Positions 52,471-60,952 of a stretch of DNA of 64,000 nt are shown here, piece after piece. The translations under genes and the position numbers were made by a program. Each line of letters opens with the position of its first letter. The first letter of the stretch is position 1. Below the pieces are notes generated by a model, which worked only from the letters and a program-made list of their open reading frames with translations, was not told the origin of the DNA and made no database searches. This DNA comes from Burkholderiaceae bacterium 16 (lineage in GTDB: Bacteria > Pseudomonadota > Gammaproteobacteria > Burkholderiales > Burkholderiaceae): the NCBI GenBank assembly GCA_000955785.1, contig JYOD01000013.1, forward strand, positions 1 to 64,000, given 5' to 3'.

Positions 52471-53649
52471 ATGGAGAATACCGTGAACGCATGCAATGAT
52501 GAGCCAGAATTCCGCACCGGCGCTTCGCTTCGCAATACGTTTCTCTCGCGCCTGACCTTGCTCGGCGCCTGCGCTTTGCTGGCAGCCTGCGTCGCCGCCT
52601 CGCCCGGTATGACGATGAGTTCCCGGGCTACCACCACCGCGATGGGGTCGGACGCCGTTGTCGACGTGACACCGATCACCCTGGACCTGGTTCGTGAACT
52701 GAAGGGCAAGAGCAGGCCGACCAATCAAGGTGTGGAAGAACTGTACGCGACACCGCAGCCTTACCGGATCGGTCCCGGAGACATCATCTCCGTGGTGGTC
52801 TGGGATCACCCTGAACTGGTGTTCCCGACGCAGACGTACAGCATCGGCGCCGCGTTCGAGATTCCGACCTCCAGCGGCGGCTCCAATGTGCCCGGCTATG
52901 TGGTCAGCGCCCAGGGCGATATCCAGTTCCCGTATGCGGGCGTGTTGAAGGTGGCCGGGAAAACGGCCAACGATGTGCGCGACCAGATGGCGCGCATCCT
53001 GTCGCGGGTGGTGAAGGATCCCCAGATGACGGTCCGCGTGCTGGGCTTCCGCAGCCAGCGCATCTATGTCGACGGCGAGGTGAAGACGCCGGGCATGCAA
53101 GCCATCGACGACGCGCCGATGACCCTGGTGGAAGCGCTCAACCGCGCCGGCGGCGTACTGAACCTGACCGGCGACAACAGCCGCGTGCGCGTCACGCGCG
53201 GGGAGCAGAGCTGGTACGTCAATATCCCTGCCCTGCTCGCCAAGGGAGTGGATCCCGCACGCATCATGCTGCGCTCCGGCGACATCGTGCGCGTCGAGCA
53301 ACGCGAGGACAGCAAGGTCTTCGTCACCGGTGAAGTGGTACGGCCGGTTTCGCTGCTGATGCGCAACGGGCGCATGTCGCTTAACGAGGCGCTGGGAGAC
53401 GCGGGCGGCGTCAACCCCGGATCCGCCAACGCCGAGCAGATCTTCGTGATTCGCAAGACGGCCACCGATGAACCGAAGGTGTTCCACCTGGACGGGACCT
53501 CGCCGATTGCGCTGGCCATTGCCGAGGGCTTCGAGCTCGAACCCAAGGACGTGGTCTATGTCGACGCAAAAGCGGTGGTGCGCTGGAGCCGCGTCATGAG
53601 CCTGCTGATCCAGCCGGTGGTGGGCACGGCAAGCATCGCTCGTCCGTAG
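52471..53649 (+). CDS. wza: Wza-type outer-membrane polysaccharide export lipoprotein
   Basis: A 392-aa export lipoprotein. The lipobox LLAAC gives Cys40. The PES (poly-export) domain follows with YRIGPGDIISVVVWDHPEL and later VSAQGDIQFPYAGVLKVAGKT. The two SLBB segments are YVDGEVKTPGMQAIDD and FVTGEVVRPVSLLMRNGR. It forms the octameric outer-membrane channel. The start adds about 20 residues before the hydrophobic core. wzb follows after 11 bp and wzc overlaps wzb, so this is the classic wza-wzb-wzc unit. Confidence 0.93.
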   Translation: MENTVNACNDEPEFRTGASLRNTFLSRLTLLGACALLAACVAASPGMTMSSRATTTAMGSDAVVDVTPITLDLVRELKGKSRPTNQGVEELYATPQPYRIGPGDIISVVVWDHPELVFPTQTYSIGAAFEIPTSSGGSNVPGYVVSAQGDIQFPYAGVLKVAGKTANDVRDQMARILSRVVKDPQMTVRVLGFRSQRIYVDGEVKTPGMQAIDDAPMTLVEALNRAGGVLNLTGDNSRVRVTRGEQSWYVNIPALLAKGVDPARIMLRSGDIVRVEQREDSKVFVTGEVVRPVSLLMRNGRMSLNEALGDAGGVNPGSANAEQIFVIRKTATDEPKVFHLDGTSPIALAIAEGFELEPKDVVYVDAKAVVRWSRVMSLLIQPVVGTASIARP

Positions 53650-53660
53650 TGGAGACAGCG

Positions 53661-54125
53661 ATGATCCGTTCGATCCTGGTCGTTTGCCTGGGAAACCGGT
53701 GCCGCAGCCCGATGGCGGAGAGCCTGCTGCGGCGCGCCTTGCCCAACTGCCGCGTGCGCTCGGCCGGACTCGACCCGCCAGTGGGCGCCACCGCCGATCC
53801 ACGCGCCACCTGCCTGCTGGCGATGGAGGGCTGCACCCTGGAGTCCCATCGCGCCGTTACCGTCGACGAATCACTGATCGCCGCCTCCGACCTGGTTCTG
53901 GTGATGGACAACGAGCAACGCGACGAGCTGGAACGGCTCTACCCGCAGGCACGCGGAAAGACATACAGGCTGTGCGAGTTCTCACATGTCGATGTACCAG
54001 ACCCCTACGGTGGCTCACAAGGCATGTTCGTGCTCGTGTTGGGGTTGATCAAGCAAGGGGTTGAATCGTGGTCGGCTCACATACAAGCGATTACGCCGGC
54101 AAACAGCTACGGGGAAGCGTCATGA
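53661..54125 (+). CDS. wzb: Low-molecular-weight protein tyrosine phosphatase
   Basis: A 154-aa LMW-PTP. The P-loop is CLGNRCRS (CX5RS) at residues 8-15 and the general acid is in VPDPYGGS (DPY/F). It dephosphorylates the Wzc kinase, which is needed for cycles of polysaccharide assembly. It overlaps the kinase start by four bases. Confidence 0.93.
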   Translation: MIRSILVVCLGNRCRSPMAESLLRRALPNCRVRSAGLDPPVGATADPRATCLLAMEGCTLESHRAVTVDESLIAASDLVLVMDNEQRDELERLYPQARGKTYRLCEFSHVDVPDPYGGSQGMFVLVLGLIKQGVESWSAHIQAITPANSYGEAS

Positions 54126-56383
54126 ATATAGTGAATTCGCGGAATCAGGCTCCGGAGACGTGGGACGATGGCGGCAAGCCGATCGACTTTACGTCCTATG
54201 TCGATGTGCTGGTCCGCTATCGCCGGACATTCCTCGTCGTCACCGGGGGGGTGATCTGCGCCGGGCTGGTCTATGCGATGCTGGCCAAGCCGGTCTATCG
54301 CGCGGATATCGTCGTGCAGGTCGAGGACAGCAATGCCGGCGCGGGCGCTTCCGGCAAGCAGACGGCAAACGTCACGCCCGTGTTTGACGTCAAGCCGGCT
54401 GCCTCCGCGGAGATCGAGCTGCTGCGCTCACGCATGGTGGTGGGCAAGGCGATCGACAGTTTGCATCTCGACATCAAGGCCTCGCCCCGTTACTTCCCCA
54501 TCGTTGGGCGAGCCATCGCCAGTTTCAACAAGGAGTTGTCGACGCCCGGGCTGTTCGGCTGGGGCGGCTTTGCCTGGGGCCCGGAAAGCATCAGCGTGGA
54601 GAGCCTCGAAGTCCCGCCCAATCTGGTGGACAGGACGATCCAGCTGACCGCGCTGGGCGGCAAGCAGTACCGCGTGAGCTTCTCCAGCAACGATGTCAAG
54701 TGGACCGGCACCGTGGGAGTGCCGCAAACCATCGACACACCGCAAGGCAAGGTCAGCATGTTGGTCAGCGAGCTTGACGGCCGACCTGGCAGCGTCTTTT
54801 ACGTGCAGCAGGTGCCCCGCGCCGCGGCCATCGAGGAGTTGCAGGAAAGCCTCATGATCCTGGAGCGCGGCAAGCAGAGCGGCGTGATCGGCATGACGCT
54901 CGAAGGCAACTCCGCCGAGAAGACGGCCGCCGTCCTGAATGAAATCGGCGCGGAGTACGTCGAGCAGAATGTGCGCCGCAAGGCTGCGGAAGCCGAAAAA
55001 TCCCTGGCTTTCCTCGATCGTCAGCTGCCCCAGCTGAAGCAACAGGTGGAAACCGCGGAGTCGCGCTACAACGCGATGCGCAATCAGCGCGGCACCATCG
55101 ATCTGAGCGAAGAGTCGAAGCTCATCCTTGGCCAATCCGTGCAAATCCAGACGCGCCTGCAGGAACTCAGGCAAAAGCGCCAGGAGCTGATTGCGCGTTT
55201 CACGAGCAATCACCCGACCATCGAGATCATGGACTCCCAGATCGCCAGCCTGAATGCACAACTGAATGGCGTGACCGGGAAAATACAGAAGCTGCCGGAT
55301 GTCGAGCAGAACGTGTTGCGCCTCATGCGTGACGTCAAGGTCAGTACCGAACTCTACCAGTCGCTGCTGAACGACACCCAGCAACTCAGGCTGGTGAAGG
55401 CAAGCAAGGTCGGCACGGCACGCCTGGTGGATCCTGCCGAGGTACCGCTCAAGCCCGTGCGGCCCAACCGAAGCATGATTGCCGGCGTGGCGTTGGTGCT
55501 GGGCCTGCTGCTGGGCCTGCTGGCGGTTGTCGTGCGGCGCATGCTCGACGGTGGCGTCAGCGATGCCGACGAGGTGGAAAAGTCGACAGGACTGACGGTG
55601 TACTCCACCATCCCCCTCAGTGCGCAACAAGCGCGCCCGGAAGGCACCAGGAAGGCGAAAGGCAAGGACAGTGGGCGCTGCGATGTGCTGGCTCACCTGG
55701 AACCCGCCGACCCGGCCATCGAGAGCTTGCGGAGCCTGCGCACCGCCCTGCAGTTCGCCCTGGCCGGCAGCCGCTCGCGCGTCGTGGTGGTCACCGGTCC
55801 GGCGCCGGGCGTCGGCAAATCGTTCGTCTGCGCGAACTTCGCGGCGGTGCTGGCTTCCGGCGGCAAGCGCGTCGTGCTGGTCGACGCCGACCTGCGCCGG
55901 GGCAGTCTCAATCATCGCTTCGGCGTGGCGCGTAGCCCGGGCCTGTCGGAGGTGTTGACCGGCATGCCGCTGGACCGGGCGATGCGCCGTCAGGTCCTGC
56001 CTGGCCTGGACGTCATCCCGACCGGCACCGAGCCGCCGCACCCGGCGGATCTGCTGCTCAGCGAGCAGTTGGATACCCTGCTCGATACCTTGAAGGCACA
56101 GTACGACGTTGTGCTGATCGACACGCCCCCGGTGCTTGCCGCTTCCGACGCGGGCATCCTGGCAGCAAGGGCGGGCGCGGTCTTCTTGGTTGCCCGCGCC
56201 GACCAGACCACTGTCGGCGAGATCACGGCGGCGGACAGGGCCATCCAGCAAGCCGGCGGTGAGATCAAGGGGGTACTGTTCAACGGCCTGCGTATCGATG
56301 GCCGCTGGTACCGGGCGCATTACCACTTCGGCAAGTATCGCTATCTCAACCAGTATGGCAACTCACGCATCAAGCGCGCCTGA
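54122..56383 (+). CDS. wzc: Wzc-type tyrosine autokinase / polysaccharide co-polymerase
   Basis: A 753-aa bacterial tyrosine kinase. The N-terminal Wzz-like domain has TM helices near residues 35-55 and 445-470 with a periplasmic coiled coil between. The cytoplasmic kinase has Walker A GPAPGVGKS (about 559), A' VLVDADLRRG and B VVLIDTPPV. The C-terminal tail carries five tyrosines in 20 residues (from YRAHYHFGKYRYLN), the autophosphorylation cluster. It controls chain length and export with Wza and Wzb. Confidence 0.94.
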   Translation: MNIVNSRNQAPETWDDGGKPIDFTSYVDVLVRYRRTFLVVTGGVICAGLVYAMLAKPVYRADIVVQVEDSNAGAGASGKQTANVTPVFDVKPAASAEIELLRSRMVVGKAIDSLHLDIKASPRYFPIVGRAIASFNKELSTPGLFGWGGFAWGPESISVESLEVPPNLVDRTIQLTALGGKQYRVSFSSNDVKWTGTVGVPQTIDTPQGKVSMLVSELDGRPGSVFYVQQVPRAAAIEELQESLMILERGKQSGVIGMTLEGNSAEKTAAVLNEIGAEYVEQNVRRKAAEAEKSLAFLDRQLPQLKQQVETAESRYNAMRNQRGTIDLSEESKLILGQSVQIQTRLQELRQKRQELIARFTSNHPTIEIMDSQIASLNAQLNGVTGKIQKLPDVEQNVLRLMRDVKVSTELYQSLLNDTQQLRLVKASKVGTARLVDPAEVPLKPVRPNRSMIAGVALVLGLLLGLLAVVVRRMLDGGVSDADEVEKSTGLTVYSTIPLSAQQARPEGTRKAKGKDSGRCDVLAHLEPADPAIESLRSLRTALQFALAGSRSRVVVVTGPAPGVGKSFVCANFAAVLASGGKRVVLVDADLRRGSLNHRFGVARSPGLSEVLTGMPLDRAMRRQVLPGLDVIPTGTEPPHPADLLLSEQLDTLLDTLKAQYDVVLIDTPPVLAASDAGILAARAGAVFLVARADQTTVGEITAADRAIQQAGGEIKGVLFNGLRIDGRWYRAHYHFGKYRYLNQYGNSRIKRA

Positions 56384-56398
56384 GCCGCCGCCACGTGC

Positions 56399-56437
56399 AA
56401 AGGGCCGATGCCGCGAGGGCATCGGCCCTTTTCATTT
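56399..56437 (+). terminator. Rho-independent terminator of wza-wzb-wzc
   Basis: AAAGGGCCGATGCC, loop GCGAG, GGCATCGGCCCTTT, then TTCATTT. A perfect 14-bp stem just after the wzc stop. Confidence 0.9.
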
Positions 56438-56568
56438 GGTGGCCGCCCGCAGAACGAGCCTCGCAATGACAGTGGAAAGCAATGACAGGGGGAGACAGGG
56501 CTTCCGGCGCTCCCGGCTGGACGAAAGCCAGCCCTCACGGCTGCGCCAGGCAGCCCGCCGCGGTAGCG

Positions 56569-58431
56569 CTAGGGATTCGCGGAGTTGAACAGTCCCGTGG
56601 TGCGGTAGGCGGGCTCGGACGCGAGGGGCTGCGCTTGTGGCGATTCATCCGTGGCCGCGGTGTCGGCCGCCAGTTCGGCTTCGTGCCGCATGACATGCCG
56701 GACCAGGAACTCTGCGAATGCCTGGCGGCTCTCGGGCAGGAACAGCGAATGGTCCAGGCACGGCAGCGTGTGCAGCTTCACCCGCTCCAGCTCGCTGATG
56801 GCCTTCATGTCGCCCCCGAAGCAAAACGCTGCTTCCTCCAGGCCGACATCGCCCGTGCCATAGAGAAAATCGGTATGCACGCCACGCCGGTTCAGCTCGC
56901 CCATGGCGTGGCAGGCGAAGCCGCTGACCGTGGCGGTGTCGGCAGCACCGCGCAGCCGTGCCATCAACCTGGCGTGGCGCTCGGCGGCACGGCGCGCGAC
57001 CCGGCCAGCCAGGCTCGACACAATCGGCCATGCGCGAATCTCGCCGCTCAACAGGCGCTGCCAGTTTTCCGGCTTGCGCGCCGCCACGAGGTAGCCTCGC
57101 ATCGATTGCAGCTTGCTTCCGGCCGAGGCGTCGTCCGCAAGATCCCAGCGGAACTTGACAAGATTCGCCATGACCAGCCCATTGACGCCCGCGTTGGCAA
57201 GCGCCGCGTGCAAGCTGAGATAAGCGCCCGAGCAGACGCCCGCAAGCACGATGCGCCTGAAGCCCCTGGCTCGCATCCACTCGACCGCCGCGCATACGTC
57301 CGCGCACGGCGGCGGCGAATAGATGGAGGGAATGCTCATCTGCCTTGCCGCTGCCGGGCTGTCGCCGAGCGCGGACACGTCGAGCCGCAAGGCAACCACG
57401 CCCAGGCGGGCGAGCTGGCGCGACAGCGTGACGAAGATCCTGCCATCGCCCACATGATGGTTGCCACCGGTATTCGGGAAAATCACCGCGGTGCCGGCCG
57501 GCAGGCGCTCGCGGGGTGCGCAAAGAATGCCGAACAGGCGTCCGCCGTCCAACCAGACCGGGTGTTCGAAGCCGCCCTCCACCTGCAAACCCTGTGTCTG
57601 CCTGACGCGCGGTTCGCCGCGGTGCGGCTGCAGCCGCGCGGGCGCGGCGCCCGGCCGCAGCCAGTCGAGCAGTCTCCGCCAGGCCCGCTCGGGCACCGTG
57701 GCATACTCGGCCGACTGCATCATGGCGGGGTACTCGTCAAACCCGCCAAGTTCGACTTGCACCCCCGCCGCTTCGTAGCTTGCCGCCAGCGACGCCACCG
57801 CCGAGGCCGAGCCAGGCCAGGCATCCAGCAGCAACACGCGCGGTGCCGGGCAAGCCTGCCGGTGCGCCAGATTCAGCGCGCCGATCCGGGCCACGGTTTC
57901 CGGTGCAAGGCGGAATGCCAGGACTTGCTGGGCGCCGCCCTGCTCAGGCGCCACGGCGAGATCGGGAATCGCCCTGCTCAGCCAGTTGCCGTGGAGTGCC
58001 CGCAACTCGCGCAGGTAGGTACGGCCATTGGTCGCGGGTGCCAGCAGGATCAGGCCAGCGGCGGCCGTGCTGCGATGGGTAGCCATGGCTTCAGCGGCAA
58101 GCACAGCAAGGGTTGCCCCGAGGCGCAGGCCGCAAAGCACTACCCGTTCGACACCGGCCAGTTCGCGCAGCCGTGCCGCAGCCGCGATAATGCTCGCCAC
58201 GGCCTGCTCGACGAACCTGGGGTCATCGTCGCCGCCGCCCGAGTCGCCGCTGCCCGGATAGTCAAAGCGCAACGCGGGCAGGCCCGCGGCGGCAATATCA
58301 TCAGCCAGGTGGCGCCAGGCACGATGCGACCACATGGCTTCGTGCCCGCCCGGCGCGCAGAGGACCACGCCGGTTCTCCCGGTCTCGCCGTGAAGCCAGC
58401 CGGCACAGCCATGCAATATGACGCGCTTCAT
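56569..58431 (-). CDS. Tandem alpha/beta hydrolase protein
   Basis: A 620-aa protein with two alpha/beta-hydrolase domains in one chain. Domain 1 (about 1-260) has LRFDYPGSGDSGG but its nucleophile elbow reads GLRLG (R103 in the serine position), so it is probably inactive. Domain 2 (about 285-620) has LRLDVSALGDS and the elbow GVCSG with Cys at 400, then DFLYGTGDVG and LDHSLF for the acid and histidine. Cys-elbow relatives occur near polysaccharide loci. It may move or remove acyl groups on the polymer; this is inferred from the neighbours. The start is MKRVILHG, and a longer frame exists. Confidence 0.72.
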   Translation of the reverse strand: MKRVILHGCAGWLHGETGRTGVVLCAPGGHEAMWSHRAWRHLADDIAAAGLPALRFDYPGSGDSGGGDDDPRFVEQAVASIIAAAARLRELAGVERVVLCGLRLGATLAVLAAEAMATHRSTAAAGLILLAPATNGRTYLRELRALHGNWLSRAIPDLAVAPEQGGAQQVLAFRLAPETVARIGALNLAHRQACPAPRVLLLDAWPGSASAVASLAASYEAAGVQVELGGFDEYPAMMQSAEYATVPERAWRRLLDWLRPGAAPARLQPHRGEPRVRQTQGLQVEGGFEHPVWLDGGRLFGILCAPRERLPAGTAVIFPNTGGNHHVGDGRIFVTLSRQLARLGVVALRLDVSALGDSPAAARQMSIPSIYSPPPCADVCAAVEWMRARGFRRIVLAGVCSGAYLSLHAALANAGVNGLVMANLVKFRWDLADDASAGSKLQSMRGYLVAARKPENWQRLLSGEIRAWPIVSSLAGRVARRAAERHARLMARLRGAADTATVSGFACHAMGELNRRGVHTDFLYGTGDVGLEEAAFCFGGDMKAISELERVKLHTLPCLDHSLFLPESRQAFAEFLVRHVMRHEAELAADTAATDESPQAQPLASEPAYRTTGLFNSANP

Positions 58432-58498
58432 GCCGACTCTCCGCTCGCGCCCGCCCGGGCGCTGTTTTTTCGCCTCCGATTGCGGTGCTGGCAAAGTC

Positions 58499-58517
58499 CA
58501 CGCAGAAACGGGTACGC
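58499..58517 (-). repeat. Copy of the 19-bp dispersed motif
   Basis: An exact copy of GCGTACCCGTTTCTGCGTG on the minus strand, between the kinase-like gene and the tandem hydrolase gene. Confidence 0.85.
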
Positions 58518-58533
58518 TCGCCAGCGCCAGGCA

Positions 58534-60867
58534 CTATGCCATCCGCTCCACGCCGGCTGCGCGCTCCAGCTTTGGCACACTGGGCGCGGGCTCGGGCATG
58601 CCCAGATAGGGATTGACGCTGTTGAACTCGGCACGGTTGCTGCGGCGCGCCGTCACGCCGTTCAGAATGCCGCCCAAAAGCCGCGCATGCGAACGGGCTA
58701 GGCGTTTGAGCGTCTCCTCGACCTGATCCGGCGGTGTCTGGTCCGCGCGCACCACAACCAGTGTCGAACCGGCAATATTCGTCACCAGCGTGGCGTCAGC
58801 CACGGCCATCACCGGCGGCGTATCGACGATCACAAGGTCAAAGCGGCTAGCGCACAAGCGCAGGCATTCCGCCAGGGCGGGACGCATCAGCAGTTCGGAG
58901 GGATTGTGAGGCGTCGCCCCCGTAGTCAGGATCGACAAGCCGCTGACGACGGTGGGACGCACGGCGGCAGCCAGCGTGAGCTGGCCCGCCAGTATCTCCG
59001 CCAGACCGCCTTCAGGCCCCTGGTCGAACCAGCTCGCCACCTTGCCCCGGCGCAGGTCGGCGTCGATCAGCAGCACACGCTGGCCGGCTTCGGCAAACAG
59101 CACCGCCAGGTTGATGGCGGCGAAGGTCTTGCCCGCGCCCGGTGCGGGGCTGGTGACGGCCACCACGCAATCGGCCGCGCTTCGCAAGCCGAAATGCAGC
59201 GCGGCCCGCACGCTGCGCAGGCCCTCCACGGCCAGGGAATGCGGGGCGCTTCGCGCCAGCAGATAGTGGTCGTGCAGACCCTGGCGCAGCAGATGCTTGA
59301 TGAAATCGGGATAGGATTCATCGAGCGCCTCCAGTGCGTGCCCCGGCTCGGGCCCCTCCAGCCGCGCCGCGCCCGGCGCCGCGAAACCAGCGGCAATACC
59401 CAGGCGGACCTTGGCCTCGATGAGACGCTCCAGCTCTTGCTGCTCGCGGCTGTACGCAATGTCCCCGAGCATGGGCATGCCGAGCAGGGCTTCTGCTTCG
59501 TTGGCGCTGGCGACGGTCTGCTTCGTGCGCTGGCGCACGCTCACGCAGGCAATGCCAAGGCACAGGCCAAGCAGGCCACCCCCGGCGGTCATCGGCCAGG
59601 GCCCGGGCCCCACCGGCGACATCGGCACCACCGCATTGTCGACAACGCGGACCTGACTACTGTGGTCCGAGACAATCAGCGACAGTTCCTGGACCTTGTT
59701 GCGCAAGGTCATGTACATGTCCTCCGCCACTTTGACGTCGCGCGTGAGCGAAACCGACTCACGCTCCGACATCGAAAGAGTCTGCATGCGCGCATCCAGA
59801 TCTTTGCGCTCACGCATCATCTGCGCAATCTTGTTGTCGACGGTGCGTACCTCGTTGGATTCCGTGGTGAAGCGCTGCAGCAGTCCGGTACGCTCCATCT
59901 TCAGCGCGGCGATCTGCTTCTGGTAGTCGATGCTGCCATTGAGGTAGGACTGCGCGTCCTGCGAGGGCTGCATCGACCCGGAGCGCGAACGGTAACGCGT
60001 CAGCGCGGTTTCGGCGCGCTCAAGTTCGCCCTGCACGCGCGGCAGCTGGCTGGAGAGGAATGCCAGCGTGCTGGCCGCATCGTCGCTGCGCTGCGCGGCC
60101 TGCCCCGAAATATACGAATTGGCAACACCATTGACCAGCGCCGCGGCCAGTTTCGGGTCGGGATTCTGCCAGGTGATCCGCGCCGTACCGGCTTCGCCCT
60201 CCTCGCTGCTGACCTTGAGCTCCCCGGCGATCGTGCTGACCGTGGCCGCCAGGTCGTGGCGCGTAATGGTGAAGCGTGTGCCGGGCAGCGCATCGACGCG
60301 CGTCACCAGCAATTCCACGCCGTTGCCGGTGGCGAGCTCGCCAACCTTGCCCTCAAGCAGAACGGCATCCGCCGAGCGCAGCACGAAGCGTTCCTCCTGC
60401 AAGACCTCGAACATCAGCGGTACGTTGAACAGGCGCTCCGGCACGGTCATCTTGCGCACCACGAGCCGCTGCGCGCCCCACGCATAGCCAAGGTTCGCCG
60501 GCCAGGGCGCGCCAAACCTGCCCGGTGTCGCAAAGCGGGCCGCCAGGCTGCCCAGCAGCGGCGCCCGTATCGGCTCGGCGGAGATATCGAGATGCAGGTT
60601 TTCCACCACCGGGCCGACCATCGCCCGGCTCTTCAGCAAGCCGATATCGAAGGGGGCGGGCTTCGCGCCGCGCGCAACCCCCTGTGTGGCGGCATCCCTG
60701 GCGCCAATCTGTACCAGCGCCTCGGCGCGGAACTGCTGCGGTGTCGACAGCGCCAGCAGCGCCGCAACCGCGGCACCCGTCAGGCCAGCGGCAAGGATCC
60801 AGCCGATATGGTCGAGCATCGCGCCCGCAGGCACGATGCGATCCGGCGCGACGCCGGCAAATGACAT
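58534..60867 (-). CDS. Second Wzc/EpsB-like polysaccharide tyrosine kinase
   Basis: A 777-aa co-polymerase and kinase-like protein. The N-terminal Wzz domain (TM near 25-45 and 440-465) is followed by a long coiled-coil periplasmic region. The kinase has Walker A SPAPGAGKTF, A' VLLIDADLRRG and B LVIVDTPPVM. The C-terminal tail has a single tyrosine (NPYLGM), unlike the five-Tyr tail of the other Wzc. It may be a kinase partner without autophosphorylation or one that phosphorylates another protein. It follows manC on the same strand after about 85 bp. Confidence 0.87.
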   Translation of the reverse strand: MSFAGVAPDRIVPAGAMLDHIGWILAAGLTGAAVAALLALSTPQQFRAEALVQIGARDAATQGVARGAKPAPFDIGLLKSRAMVGPVVENLHLDISAEPIRAPLLGSLAARFATPGRFGAPWPANLGYAWGAQRLVVRKMTVPERLFNVPLMFEVLQEERFVLRSADAVLLEGKVGELATGNGVELLVTRVDALPGTRFTITRHDLAATVSTIAGELKVSSEEGEAGTARITWQNPDPKLAAALVNGVANSYISGQAAQRSDDAASTLAFLSSQLPRVQGELERAETALTRYRSRSGSMQPSQDAQSYLNGSIDYQKQIAALKMERTGLLQRFTTESNEVRTVDNKIAQMMRERKDLDARMQTLSMSERESVSLTRDVKVAEDMYMTLRNKVQELSLIVSDHSSQVRVVDNAVVPMSPVGPGPWPMTAGGGLLGLCLGIACVSVRQRTKQTVASANEAEALLGMPMLGDIAYSREQQELERLIEAKVRLGIAAGFAAPGAARLEGPEPGHALEALDESYPDFIKHLLRQGLHDHYLLARSAPHSLAVEGLRSVRAALHFGLRSAADCVVAVTSPAPGAGKTFAAINLAVLFAEAGQRVLLIDADLRRGKVASWFDQGPEGGLAEILAGQLTLAAAVRPTVVSGLSILTTGATPHNPSELLMRPALAECLRLCASRFDLVIVDTPPVMAVADATLVTNIAGSTLVVVRADQTPPDQVEETLKRLARSHARLLGGILNGVTARRSNRAEFNSVNPYLGMPEPAPSVPKLERAAGVERMA

Positions 60868-60952
60868 TTTGCTCACAGCAAATTCCCCCGCTAGGTTCGT
60901 CCCCGCCTTGCCCGCGCGGCGGGCAAGCGAGGCCTGCTCCCGTACCGCAGTG

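Noticed and set aside
54428..56326. Long minus-strand frame across wzc
   Set aside because: It is the antisense shadow of wzc, whose kinase motifs and tyrosine tail are unmistakable.
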